Shown: positions 25,136-36,424 of the stretch, piece after piece
How the letters are laid out: the number at the start of each line of letters is the position of its first letter
Numbering within the stretch: the stretch's first letter is position 1
From: Zelonia costaricensis
Taxonomy: Eukaryota > Euglenozoa > Kinetoplastea > Trypanosomatida > Trypanosomatidae
DNA length: 36,847 nt
Direction: 5' to 3'
Assembly (NCBI GenBank): GCA_030849075.1
Contig: JASAOO010003294.1
Span: 1 to 36,847, forward strand
Program-made: the position numbers and the translations under genes
Notes under the pieces: model-generated
What the model was told of the DNA's origin: nothing
The model's input: the letters and a program-made list of their open reading frames with translations, nothing else
Databases searched by the model: none

Positions 25136-27020
25136 GCGCGTGCGTGGTCTGTGCAGTCGACCGCGGAAAGAACAACAAAAAAGGAGACGTGTACTCGCAC
25201 AAGCACAGGATGAGAGGCGGCACGGACCCCGAGCGACAGCAAAAAGGGGACGACCGTGCCGAAGTACACACGCGAGAGGACCGGTAGCGCAAGAAGCGCG
25301 CTTTTCGTCTTTCTGTTCGCTACCGCTTGTGGAGTCGCTCTTCGTGTCGACAGCGTAGTCTTCTTGTTTTGTCCTCTGTGTGTGTGTGTGCATGTATGTG
25401 CGCACTGTGTACGTGGCTCACCGAGGCATGAGGCTATACGTGTGTGCGTTGATGAGGGGTTCGTGATGACGCGATGCCGTCTCTGTCTTCTTCCCTCCTC
25501 CGCCCTGCCCCCCCCCCCATGTTGCCGTCCCTTCTTGGTTCTTCGCCATTTCCCGGTGTGTGTGTGTGTGTGTGGGTGCGACCTGTCTCGTTCTCCTTAT
25601 GCACACTCAACCCCAAACCGCCCATCGCTTGCCTTCGCCGTCTCTCCCGCAAGCTCCTCCCCGCCCCCTCGCTTCGCAAGAGCACACACGCACGTCTCCG
25701 GCAAATGCACAAAGAAAGCCATGTGATTGTTTGTTTGTCTGTTTTTTGTGCCCTGAGGGGTGCGCTCTTCCGCGCCGGATGCTTCTTGCATCACAGCGTG
25801 CGTGTGTGTTGCGGGGCTTCCCACATTGCAGGTGATGCCCCGCTCTCTGACTGGGTAGGGGGGGGCGGGCGACCACGAGAGCAGACAACCTCCCCCCTCG
25901 AAGGCTGTTGCGGGATGGCCGGGCGGGCGCCAATCAAAAGCTGCGAAAGAAGAAAGCGTTGCGGCCACGGCGAGGTGACGAGGGAAAGGCGTCTGCGACG
26001 ACGACGACGACGACGCGTACGACTGCGGTTCTGTGCACGCCTCTCCGCTCGCCCGCACCTCCGTTCTCCCCAGCCCTGACTCCCTCCGTCCCACGCCGTG
26101 GCTTGATGTGCGTTTGTAGTTTTCCCTTCTCCACACTTTTTTTTCTGTTTTATGATCGGCCGGCCCCCCCCTCGCACATGCTTATGGTGTGCGTGCGGCG
26201 TTTTCACTGTTCCATTTCCCCAATCGTGCGCCCCTCTCTCGCCCAAGCCAGCCTTCCTTCCCTTATCTTTATTCCCCGGCCGTGTCGCGCGCTTGTGCCG
26301 GCGGCGCGCGAGAGTTCCGCGACGGCGCTATTGACACGAGCGGGCGTGCGTGAGGAGGTCTCCGCCTCGCCCTCCCCCCTTCCCTCTCCTCCTTGAGCAT
26401 GGTGGCACGTTGCTATTCCTCCTACGATGTTGTTGGACGTGTGTGTGCGTGGGCGCTTGTGTGTCTGTGGCTGTGTATGCCCCTGCGTGTGCGGTTGGCC
26501 CTCTCCCCCTTTTCTCTCCTCGATAGCCGCAGAGCTGCAGTGTGTGCGTCAGTGGAGGACGGCCGGGTCGGCGCACACCGGATCGGCGGCGAGAAGAAGA
26601 AAACCCGCAGTCATCGGTTTCTCCCGATGCGCGCGTGCCACGCCTCAGGGCGACTCGTCGTTCCACCGTGCAGAGTCCTCGTCGTGGTCAAACCATATGT
26701 TGCAGGTCCTCCTGCGCGGCACGGCGCGCTGTGGTGTATCGGGCTTGATTACCCTCTTCACCACACACAACAGCCCCTACTTCACCAGCTTACGAAGACG
26801 CGAACAAGTGCACACCCACACACACACACGCAGCCGTATGCTGATGCGCACGGGCAGTGTGACACTCTCGAGGAGTTGGAGGAGCTGGCCGAGAGGGTGC
26901 GGTGAAGTCCCACAGACGCGTGTGCTACCCCGGCCTCTCTCTCCCTCCACCTCGCCCCCCCCCCCAACCTGCCAGCGACGCACCTACGGCACGACCGCTC
27001 GCGATTAGCGGGAAAGTGCG

Positions 27021-27269
27021 ATGAAGCGAGCCATCAACGGCAAAAATGAGAAAACCATCGCATCGGCAGTCTCCTGCAGTGTCAACGGAAAGCGCCGGAG
27101 CTGCGCACGGCCCTCTTCGCCTGGTGTCTTCTTTGTTGCCACGTGTCGTGGGACGCGATGGCAACGCGGGTATTGCCCTTCTTCCCGCACCACTTCCGAT
27201 TTCGAAACAGAAGACTGGATGCGGGAGGAAGAAAAACCACCACAAGTCGTGAAGTCGGCATCGATGTAG
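27021..27269 (+). CDS. Candidate small ORF of 82 residues (doubtful)
   Basis: An ATG-started frame inside the compositionally distinct island. It would be the first ATG after a C/T tract ending in AG at 26974-26975, which would give a 45-base 5' UTR. The product is basic at the N-terminus (MKRAINGKNEK) and acidic later (DFETEDWMREEEK), with four Cys and no recognisable domain. Codon use is less G/C-biased at third positions than in the definite genes. It may be chance; I list it because its composition is not explained by simple repeats. Confidence 0.22.
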   Translation: MKRAINGKNEKTIASAVSCSVNGKRRSCARPSSPGVFFVATCRGTRWQRGYCPSSRTTSDFETEDWMREEEKPPQVVKSASM

Positions 27270-30200
27270 CGCAAGGTGCGTGCAATGTGGACGTTGAAGT
27301 GGTGCATCTTCTGTGCATGTGTGCATATGTGTGTGTGTGTTTGCTGTGAGCTACGCGACCTCCTCCCTCCTCGCCCTCCCGCTTCCTCCGCCTCCGCACG
27401 CACAACTGCACTTCCATCGACCCACAAACCCACCGCGCGCGCCCCCCTCCCCCTTCCAACTTCGGAAAAATCTAAAAACACATCACACCAGAGCACGCCA
27501 GTGAAGCGTAAAAGAAGGAAATATTGCGAACGCGAAGTAGCGCGGCTGCAGACGCTTTTTGGTTCGTCTTTTTTTTCTTTTTTTTGCGTCACATCTACGT
27601 ATACGAGCAACCAAGACACCTGGCCTAAACCTGATCCCTGTGTGTGTTCGTCTCCTCCGCCTGCCTTCCCCTCGTCTCCCTCACTCCGTCGATTATCACC
27701 CTCGATTCTGAGCAGGGGATCTTTCGCTCTTTCACCACCACCACCCCCTCGTCGGAAACCTCCTCCACTCCACCCCTTTTCATAGCATCTTCGCGTAAAT
27801 CCACTTTCTTTCGGTCAATCTAGCTGCGTGTTGAAGACGCACGCGCAACCCACTGAACCGCCGCGCGAGAGAGAGACCCCGCTTCTGCCCTTCTTGCGCA
27901 CGCAGACACGCCGCTTACGCGCCAGGGCTAGTGTGGTGCAGATTTCGTTGTCCAGAAGGGGAGAACACTTTTTCGGACAGCGACCTCGCATCGCCTTCTA
28001 TTCCTCACTTCCTCTCCCAGTACCCAGACGCGTCCTCCGTGCACACCACACATTTCGTGCTGAACGAAGCTAGTGCGCACGTTTGCCCGCTGGACTGGCT
28101 TGGTGAGTTCCCCTTGTGTCTGGCTAGCTTGATAGCTTTTTTTTGTTGTTCGCCAGGGGGACCTTCATACACGTCCGCACTGCGGCACAGTGCAGACCAA
28201 CCAGTTCGCACGAGCGCACGCACACCCAGGCAGCAGGAGAGGTGCGCTTTATCGGACGAGCCGTGATCGCTTCCGGACATTGGCTCCCTCCCCCTCCCTC
28301 TCCCTCCCTCCCCCCCCCCTTCCCTACGCTTTCTTTCCCCTCTCTCTCTCCACGCTGCGCGACTGCGCACCCCAGATTCTCAACTCCTGCCCCCCCCCTC
28401 CCTCACCTTTCCTCTCTCTCCGCCTTCTCAAATCCTAACCTCATATCACCCCTCTCCACCCCACCTCCCCTTCTCCCGCTGCCTTCGTTACCAAACTCGC
28501 CTTCGCGCCGCGGAATTCCTCAGCCTCCTGACGCAGTGTTGCCGTGGCGGAAGAGGGACGAGAAATTCATCCGTTGTGTGGTGCGTGCGCCCCGGACAAA
28601 CCGCCCCGCACGCGTTCTCACGCACGTTGGTCACAATTCTGGCCGCAGCGATTTGAGGCAAACGAGCGCGCGGCACGTGGAGAGTGTCTCACAGACAGAA
28701 AGACTCGCCTTTCTCGCGGCACTGCCTCCGAATCACGTGCAAGAGGCGCACGCCGTTTCTCTCTCTCTTTCCTTCGTTGTGCATCTAGACTATTTTCCGC
28801 TTTCATTGTTCTGGTGAGGGCCCTCTCTGGTGTGCGCTGCGTGTCCCCAGGTTCGAGTCAACGGTGTGTTTCTCCCTGTCTGTCCGTGGAACTTGCGTCT
28901 TCCTGCGCTGCATCTTCCGGTCTCTGACAGCAACGCACTTCGAAGAACTAAAAAAAAAGAGGAGAATTGGATCACCGACACGAACACTCGAGAGTTGCCC
29001 AGCCGCTTCTCGCTCTCCCCACGCCGTCCTCCTCTCCTCCGCTTTTGATATATCGCCTTGTTTACAGCTCCTTCCGGGTGTGCGTGTGTTTGTGGGAGTG
29101 TTTGTGCGGGTCTGCTTCGCCCCCTCCCCTCCCCCCCCCCCCTGCTCTAGCCCTCCCCTCCTAGTCTTTCTTTGACTGAGCTAGGTGTGTTTCTGGTTGA
29201 ACTCCCCCCTCCCCCTATTCTGCCTCAAGCGTGCAGCGGCTGCTCTCCGTCACACCTCTGTGCGTGGCCTCCGTAGGCAGCCCACCCCACTTGCCGTCCG
29301 ACACACTCCCTCTTGCTTCGCCCTCACCCTCTTCTTGCCATTCGTCCTCGATCGCATTGGTTGTCACGCTCCCTCACCTCACCTCAACCCACCCGCCTTC
29401 GCGTTTCACGAAATTGCGCACCACCGCCCCTCTCATCTTGTTGGTTGATCCTCGTGCTCTTGTGCCTTGTGGTGCCCGCTTTTGTTGTTGTTGTTTACTT
29501 CCGGTCTCACTGCCTCTCTTCCACTGGCACCCGCGCGTTTAACTCCGCGCGAGTTGGGGTGAGAGGTATCATAACTTCCTTCCTTTTTTTCTTTTGTTTC
29601 CTTGCCTGCGGTCGTTGCTGGTCACGGCACGGCCTGCACCTTGCGATTCCCTTCCTTTTTTTTTTGGTGTTTCGGTCCGCCGTGGTCTCGCCTCGTGTCA
29701 TTGGGTGTCCACGTGCACTTGTGTCTGCATTTTTTTTCCCCAGCACTTTCCTTCGTCGTTGCGCTCTTCTTGTTGTCGTTTGTCCTGCACAAGCCCGTTC
29801 GGGGTAGGTTGTGTGTGTTTTGTTTAGCAGGCACTCTGAGAGGATCTATAACCCTCCTCCGCATCGACGTTGCCTCCCCCCCCCCCTCCGCCGACGCTCG
29901 GCCACCCGCCTTCCCGCACCCCAACCCCCTCATCTCTCCCTCTCCCTCCTCCTTTTTCACTCGCTCCTCACTCTCTACGTCCATCGCATCCTGGCACTAA
30001 TAGCAGATCGCACCCTCCCTGCACTTCTCTTCCCTCGCCCCCTGTTCATTCTCGCACTTCGCCTCATACACCCGCACGCTTTATCTCACCCTCACCCCCC
30101 ACCCCCACCTCATCGGTAGCCCAACCGTTTTTTTTTTTTTTTCTGTCCGTGCCCTCTCCTCTCCGTCTCTCCCCCCGCCCACCCCACCCCGCACCCTCGC

Positions 30201-30574
30201 ACCTCTCCTCTTCTCTTGCCCTCCCTCTTCCGGTCTGCACCCCACTCACATCAAACTCTGCACGCACACTGCCAGCGATTGAGAAAAACGCATTCCTCTT
30301 CTCTGAGTCAAAAACCCCGAAAAAAAAACCGTGAAGGTTCCCCTTGTCCGACCTCCCTCTACCTCTCTGTTTCCCCGACTCGTTCACCGCGGCGTATTGC
30401 GTGTTCCGCTGCGCTATTGTGTCTTTCTTTGTTTTTTTCATTTCGTGTTTGTGTTTCAGCGCGCCTGGCACCGTGCTCGGCTCATCTTCATCTCCTTAGT
30501 TTACTCCTTGAGTGTGCACGGGTGTGTTTGCTTGTTCGCGTTCTTTTTTCGTGTGTGGGTGATTGTCCTTTTGA

Positions 30575-30594
30575 GTGTGTGTGTGTGTGTGTGT
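30575..30594. repeat. (GT)10 microsatellite
   Basis: Ten perfect GT units in the long gene-free region. Confidence 0.92.
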
Positions 30595-31592
30595 TTCTGT
30601 GCTTCTCCACGTTTAGTGTACGCTCCTCCTTCTTTCCATTTTGAACTCTCCTCGCTTGTTGGCTCCCTCTTCTTTCCCGTTTTGTGTTCCTTTCTTTTTC
30701 CTTGCCAAACGTTTTCATCACTCTCTTTCCCCCCCCCCCCGTCTGGCCTGCAGTGACTGTGTGCGTGTGAGTGTGCTCGTTTTCTTTTTTTTTTTTGCTT
30801 TATCTTGTTTCTCTTACGGTTTTTCTCTTTTCAGTGCGACTCTTAGCGGAGCACGTTTTGTCTCACCGTCGGTGACACACACCCTGTTGCCGTTGCTGCT
30901 GTTTGCAGTTGTGTTCTCTCGTGGCCTGGAACAAGTTGCAGAAGATTGGCGCCCTTCCCATTCTCCTCATTATTTTTGTCACCTTCGCTCCTCTGCTTTC
31001 ATCACGCACAGGTCATTTTCGTTTCGACCCTCTCACACCCCCTTGACGTCCTCTCTCTCTGAAAGCCTTTGTGCGCCCGTCTATTTCTGCTCCCTCAACT
31101 CGATTCCGCCCATCCGCCGCCCCTCTTTAGGTCTTCTGTACTTCACCAGTGCGTGTCTGCCTGTGCCCCTATCTCTCTCTCTTTTCCGGGTGTGACTTTC
31201 CGACTTTTACTGTTCTTCCCTCACCGGGTGTGTTGCCTTTTTTTTTTCCGACTGACTTCTGTGCTGCGGGTCTTGTGTGTCCGTACCCCTCACCCGTTTT
31301 CCTTCTCCTTTGCGGTGTCACTTCTTCTCGATTTGTTCTCCCACTTTTGGTAGTCTCTGCTTGCTGCGTATTCCGTTGTCTTCTTCTTTTTTGCGCTTCC
31401 GCTTCGCCCCCCTCCCCCCCCTCTTCCGACCCCACCCCACCCCACACCTCCTTCCGTCCGCACTTCTTGAGTCTGGTGGCCCTCCCTCCCCCTTCCATTT
31501 TTCACTCCATCATCCACTGCTTTGTGCCCTGGTATAATCTTTCACCTGCTCCCATCGTGCCGTCTTCACCCCTTCCACGTCCCACTTGCGTG

Positions 31593-32090
31593 TACACTGC
31601 TCACTCAGAAACATCTTTTCGCACGAGCACACACATACGCACACACGCCGCAACGCCCCAGTGAACCGAACACACGGACGCCTTCCTGTCCCTCTGGCCT
31701 TTTTCTCCGTTCTAGAATTCTATCCTCTACCCATTCGTGCCATTACCTCAGCCGCCGTGGGGTGTCAACGCGTCAACGAGACGCTTCATTTTTCCCACCC
31801 ACTTGACGCCCCCTCCTCCTCCTCCCTCCTCCCCCCCCCCCCCAGCTCACTTCACCCCANTACACTGCTCACTCAGAAACATCTTTTCGCACGAGCACAC
31901 ACATACGCACACACGCCACAACGCCCCAGTGAACCGAACACACGGACGCCTTCCTGTCCCTCAGGCCTTTTCCTCCGTTCTAGAATTCTATCCTCTACCC
32001 ATTCGTGCCATTACCTCAGCCGCCGTGGGGTGTCAACGCGTCAACGAGACGCTTCATTTTTCCCACCCACTTGACGCCCCCTCCTCCTCC
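31593..32090 (+). repeat. 230-base direct repeat bounded by two Ns (probable redundant contig)
   Basis: Copy A (31593-31822) and copy B (31861-32090) are each 230 bases and differ at only about four substitutions by eye, with no indel. Copy B fills the whole interval between N31860 and N32091, so it is a tiny contig entirely contained in the preceding one. A C-run in copy A's continuation (about 31832-31845) is a likely reason the assembly broke here. Confidence 0.9.
31860..31860. other. Single-base assembly gap (N)
   Basis: Contig join placed immediately before the redundant 230-base copy. Confidence 0.95.
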
Positions 32091-32091
32091 N
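32091..32091. other. Single-base assembly gap (N)
   Basis: Contig join after the redundant copy. The sequence to its right begins with a G run and is unrelated to the continuation of copy A, so an unknown length may be missing here. Confidence 0.95.
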
Positions 32092-33113
32092 GGGGGAAGA
32101 CAAAAAGAGTTCATTGACGCCAGTGCTGCTCTGCTGCACCAATTCATTTGCCCAAGCGTTGCCTGCCCGCTTTCATACGCTACTCACAAAAAAGGAAACG
32201 AGACGCCTGACATTTGGCAGAGGTTAACGTTGAGCCGTATTTCGCCTGCTTTGCTTCGACTCTTCTTACTAGCAACGCGTCACCGCCCTGCCTTCTCCAC
32301 CCACCCACCCCCCTCCCTCTTTTCTCTTTTGGCTCGTTGCCAGTGTTGCCCACCTCAGCCTTTTGTTTGTGTCTCCCCTCTTCGCTCTCGTCCTTGCCCC
32401 CTCTTCGTGACAAAGCCTCTGTACGACGATCTCGTGGCATCCCCTGCTGTGACGCGCCGTACACGTGGTCGCCTCCTCCTCGCTCTCTCTCTCTCTCTTC
32501 TTGCGCTGTCACCTTTTCCGTGAGCTCGAACTTGGCGAGGACGCGTGTCTGGAGTACTGCAGAGGAGCTTCTTGCCCACCTCACCCCGGCGCTCCTCTCT
32601 GTGACCCCCTCCGTCTCATCGCGCGCAGCCGCGTTTAACACCTCCGCTTCTTCTGCTCTTTGTTTTGTTTGTTTTCCGTCCCTGGGTGGTGCGTCGCTGT
32701 CTCTCTTGCCGTGTTTTTAGTGTTTACGGCGTCGGGGCATCGGCCTCGCCCTCACCTCCGCTGACTTCTTCCTTCTCACCACCCACCCTCCTTCTGTGTC
32801 TGTGTGCTCGTGTGAGTGCATTGCTTCTTTTGTTTTCCTTTTTTTCATCTGCGTTGCGCTCCCGTCTCTCACGCCGTGCTCTGCCGAAAGACCACACACA
32901 CCCACGCACACACACACACACATAAACAAACAAAAAAATCTGGTGGATACGTGTCACTGAGTCCCTCGCTGCGACGCGCCGTAGCGGAGCAGACACCCCC
33001 ACTCTTTTCTTTTCCTTCTCCTCCGTGTGCCTCGTTCTTTCCTCTTCCCCTCCCTCCCTGAACCAGTGCACCTTTTGCTCCAACTTGTGTGTGGGCGTGC
33101 GTCTCGTGGGCTT

Positions 33114-33161
33114 CGTTTTTTTTTTTTTCTTGTCTGCATTTTGATCCCCTGTCTTCCTTAG
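33114..33161 (+). promoter_or_regulatory. Candidate spliced-leader acceptor for the HECT-like-module gene
   Basis: A long T run (33116-33129) and a following C/T tract end in AG at 33160-33161, 20 bases before the ATG at 33182. This AG lies inside the longer open frame from 33089, so it supports the shorter start. Confidence 0.6.
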
Positions 33162-33181
33162 CGTGTGTTAGATCCGCGAAG

Positions 33182-35473
33182 ATGTTCCTTCGCTGTAATG
33201 AGACGTTCCTGACGTCCTTCGCGATCGATGACCTTTTGAACAAGCTCGTCGCCGAGGTGTGCGAAAAGCGGCCAGTCAGCTCGCGGCAGGTGCTGGAGCT
33301 GATGCGGGAGTCTCTTGAAACGCAGAAGCTGCAGCAGTGGTACTACACCGAGACAGTCCGCTCCTTCAATGAGACGGTCCACTCGCTCAGTCGGCGCGGC
33401 TTTCCGCTGCAGATGACGTGCCCGTTGTACTTCCGCATTCCGCAGGAGGATGGCGGGGTGCACGAGCTGTTCCGCTACGGATCCGAGATTGCTGTGACGC
33501 CGAACAACTACGACTGCTTTGAGCTCATGCTACGTAGCTACCAGGCTGTGGTGAGCCAAGAGCTGTCGCAGGAGGGCTACTACGAAGGCGTACGGTGCGT
33601 GCTGCCCATCAGCGCACACCGCAACCTCCTCAACTCCAGCTACACACCAATCATCAACTTCCTGCAGGAGTGCCTGTTGAACCCAGCCTCGCCGTGGGCG
33701 ATTCGGTCGTCCTCTGTGTGGGACGAGCTCATGGTCACCTACGCCGTGCCCTTCGCCGGCCGCCTCTTTGCCGTGGACCCAACAAAGCCGGTCACGGCCC
33801 TCGTCCCCTTCGAAGAGGCCAACCGCTTCGTCGAGCTCGCCAGCGAGCGGTGCCGCACTCTAAACAGCATTCTCAAAACCGGCGCCTCCCTCAACGTGGC
33901 ACGCAAAATGGCCACCGCCTTCGCCGCCTCTACCGCCCCGCGAACCTCGCACCCGCTGCCCCCCGCCACGCCGCCCGTCGTCGACCGGACGCCGCCCAAA
34001 TCGGCACCCGCCACAATCCACGTCACCAGCAGCTCGGCGCCGAGTGACGACTCGCGACTCTGGGACGCCTTCGCGGGAATTGGTTTGCGGCGCGAGAACT
34101 TTCGTGACATGATCCCCGCCGAGGTGGAGTTCTGGAAGTACATCCTGCGCTTGCAGCAGTCGCCGTCGCAGGTGTTTGACATTTCCTTCCACCTCGAGTT
34201 CGGTCCACACCACATGGACCTCAAAGAAAACGGCCGCTTCATTCCCGTCACGCGGCTGAACCTTGACCAGTTTATCGAGGCGGTGGTGGCGCGGCAGGAC
34301 GAGGTGCACACGTACATCAACGAGGTCGCCTCTGGCACCCCAACGCACAGCAGCACGTCCCGCGCCGTGGGTGGGCCCGGCGACGAGGCAGTGCCCGTCC
34401 CGTCCTCGGCGCCCACCGGCGTCGCAGCAACCGCGCCCACAACGACGAACGTTGCGGCGACACACCCCATGCCGTCACCGCAGGCGAAGCCGAAGGTGCC
34501 GCTGAAACCGCCCCCACGCACCGCCACGGCGGCCGAGCCGCACTCGTCAGTCGCGCACCTCGACGGCGATGCCCCCCGCGTTGGTGAGCTCCGCCTCACT
34601 GCGCGCGACCTTGACACGGCCGTCATGCGCTCTATCCTCGAATTGCGGACGCAAATGCACAACGGCCGGCTCACCAAGACGGAGCTGAACACGCGACAGC
34701 TTCGGTTTTGCCTGCCCTGCCACGCTGGAGTGTGCAACCTGATCCCTAATGGGCGGCACATACAAGTCGCCACAGGAAACGTGGCCCTCTTCCTGCAGTA
34801 CGTGGAGGAGGAGAAGCGCCGCATCGAGGCGCAGTCGGGTGGCAGCGGCAGCGGCAGCGGCGTTGAGGACGACGCACGCGGCACGGCTGCACCCACGGCT
34901 GGACGGGCGCCTGCGGCGGTGTCGGCAGTTACGACGATGCAGCGCAGTCATCGCCGCCGCAACGGCTCGGCGGACGCGCCGCAAGCCGAAGAGGACAAGA
35001 ACTTCTGGCGGGACTCCAACGTGCTCGAGATCTGGACGTACGAGTGTGCAACGGACTGCCTGCTCAAGTCAAGCATGTCGCCCGAGGAGATCGTGCAGCA
35101 GACGCAGCTGCAGTGGGACACGAAGTTCGTCAGCATCCGGGACTGTCCCTACCCCAACGCAGCAGAGGGCCGCTGCGCCATTCTGCCCAAGGATGTCAAG
35201 ACGTACCTGCGGATGCTGCGGCGGCGCCTGCAGGCGATCCGATTGGCCATCTTAGACGCGGGTCAGTGCCCCCGGCAACCATCGGCGATGGAGAGCGTGG
35301 AGTGGGAGGAGGAGGAGGACGACGAGGCGCCACAGGTGACGCAGGGAGTGGTCAGCGCCGTTCCCCCCGACGTCCGCCTCCCCCTTCCACCGACGCAAGA
35401 GGAGCTCAACATGTTCTCTCCAACTCACAACACCGGTGGCCTGCTGGCACCCCCGCAATCTCTTAGCTTGTAG
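33182..35473 (+). CDS. Large hypothetical protein with five HECT-N-lobe-like modules
   Basis: A 763-residue protein. I see a recurring unit of about 40 residues: a strand, a charged turn, a G-x-x-I/V-x-V-T/P-x-x-N strand-loop, then a helix with an aromatic. Copies lie at about 80-118 (YGSEIAVTPNNYDCF), 185-222 (KPVTALVPFEEANRF), 332-370 (ENGRFIPVTRLNLDQF), 505-545 (PNGRHIQVATGNVALF) and 640-682 (EGRCAILPKDVKTYL). The third copy, with its preceding FWKYILRL helix and FDISFHLEFG, closely resembles the 'L-x-F ... ELkpnGr-IPVT-eN' part of the HECT E3 N-lobe. There is no HECT C-lobe or catalytic Cys context, so ligase activity is not expected. Disordered Pro/Ala/Thr/Ser linkers (250-295, 385-460, 550-600) separate the copies, and an acidic patch lies at 707-715. 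No signal peptide or membrane segment is visible. Function unknown. Confidence 0.85.
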   Translation: MFLRCNETFLTSFAIDDLLNKLVAEVCEKRPVSSRQVLELMRESLETQKLQQWYYTETVRSFNETVHSLSRRGFPLQMTCPLYFRIPQEDGGVHELFRYGSEIAVTPNNYDCFELMLRSYQAVVSQELSQEGYYEGVRCVLPISAHRNLLNSSYTPIINFLQECLLNPASPWAIRSSSVWDELMVTYAVPFAGRLFAVDPTKPVTALVPFEEANRFVELASERCRTLNSILKTGASLNVARKMATAFAASTAPRTSHPLPPATPPVVDRTPPKSAPATIHVTSSSAPSDDSRLWDAFAGIGLRRENFRDMIPAEVEFWKYILRLQQSPSQVFDISFHLEFGPHHMDLKENGRFIPVTRLNLDQFIEAVVARQDEVHTYINEVASGTPTHSSTSRAVGGPGDEAVPVPSSAPTGVAATAPTTTNVAATHPMPSPQAKPKVPLKPPPRTATAAEPHSSVAHLDGDAPRVGELRLTARDLDTAVMRSILELRTQMHNGRLTKTELNTRQLRFCLPCHAGVCNLIPNGRHIQVATGNVALFLQYVEEEKRRIEAQSGGSGSGSGVEDDARGTAAPTAGRAPAAVSAVTTMQRSHRRRNGSADAPQAEEDKNFWRDSNVLEIWTYECATDCLLKSSMSPEEIVQQTQLQWDTKFVSIRDCPYPNAAEGRCAILPKDVKTYLRMLRRRLQAIRLAILDAGQCPRQPSAMESVEWEEEEDDEAPQVTQGVVSAVPPDVRLPLPPTQEELNMFSPTHNTGGLLAPPQSLSL

Positions 35474-36239
35474 ATGCCGCATGCGCTCACCGGAGGAGAC
35501 CTCCCCTCTTTTCACCGCGTGCTGCCAAGATGTGATGGCTGTGTTGTTGTTCCCTTTTTTATTCTAGCTACCCGGTGTGACGACTGGCTGTGTTTGTACT
35601 TCCTCGTCCTCTGCCTTCTCTTTGTGTGTATGTGTGCTCCGCTGCTGTGCTTCTCCTGTGTAGTGACTACCTTGCCTACCCCCTCCTCCTTTTCTTTCCA
35701 CGGGCACGTGGACACCGATGTCGCTCTGCGTGTACTCTTCTTCTCCTCCGCCGTTGATATCCCTCCCCTCTCCCCCCCCACCTACTCTCCCCTCCCTGTT
35801 GTCCTTGTGGTCCCCACTTGTCGGCCTTCGCCTCCCTCCCAGCCACCACCTCCCACCCTTCTCAGCCTGCCTTCAACACGGCGCACTCGTCACCTCTCCG
35901 TACGCGTGAGTGACACAGGGGCTGCGCCTCGCATAATGCCGCACCCCTTTAAATGCGCTGACAATCGACAGACTAAGCTCCATTTCAACAGCCCTCCTCT
36001 GGTGCCCCTCTCCTCTCCTGATGAGCTTCCGCTTTCTCTCTTCTTTGTGTGTCTGTGTTTGTGTTCTTGTGTGTGTGTGAGTGTGTGTGTCTGCTTCACC
36101 CGCTCGCATTTCCTTGTGTGTGCACCATTTAGAGCTTTTCTTTTTTCGTTTTTTGTTGTTGTTGTTTTTTTTTTTTTTGCGTTGCTGCTCCCTTCTTTTT
36201 GTATCTCTGTGTGCTATTCTCAGCGTGTGTGTATGTGTC

Positions 36240-36246
<7 letters not shown>

Positions 36247-36270
<24 letters not shown>
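36247..36270. repeat. (GT)12 microsatellite
   Basis: Twelve perfect GT units, the longest dinucleotide run in the window. Confidence 0.95.
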
Positions 36271-36402
36271 TCTCGCGTCCGATAATTCACTTCCTCCCTT
36301 TTTTTTTTTTTACGTCGACAGCTCCTCTATGCTCCTTTGCTTCTTTTCGGCCTCCCGTTTTCTCTCTACCCCTCCCCTTCATGATTTCAACTCTGCCTGT
36401 GC

Positions 36403-36424
36403 GTGTGTGTGTGTGTGTGTGTGT
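36403..36424. repeat. (GT)11 microsatellite
   Basis: Eleven perfect GT units 130 bases after the previous GT repeat. Confidence 0.93.

Larger units (their letters stand above)
25136..33181 (+). other. About 8 kb without a recognised gene
   Basis: The longest gene-free stretch in the window. Composition varies: mixed at 25136-26400, a less pyrimidine-biased island at about 26530-27300, then strongly C/T-rich to about 33170 with long T and C homopolymers (for example 28310-28320, 29138-29150, 30127-30142, 30730-30740, 31830-31845, 33116-33129). TG repeats occur near 25556-25574 and 30575-30594 and a CGA repeat near 25996-26013. No open frame shows family features or coding-like codon use. No tRNA, rRNA or spliced-leader RNA gene was recognised. 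Two N bases show that the sequence is not continuous near 31860-32091, so a gene could be missing there. Confidence 0.65.

Noticed and set aside
25460..25480. C-box-like GTGATGA suggesting a C/D snoRNA
   Set aside because: No D box at a suitable distance and no terminal stem.
28143..28817. Open frame in the long gene-free region
   Set aside because: Mostly Pro/Ser/Leu from C/T tracts. The short mixed-composition part (about 28530-28740) has no recognisable features.
28850..28870. Second B-box-like string (GGTTCGAGTC)
   Set aside because: The T-arm stem cannot pair and there is no cloverleaf upstream.
29870..31664. Series of overlapping open frames in the C/T-rich zone
   Set aside because: The same low-complexity signature appears in two or three frames at once, and none has coding-like third-position bias.
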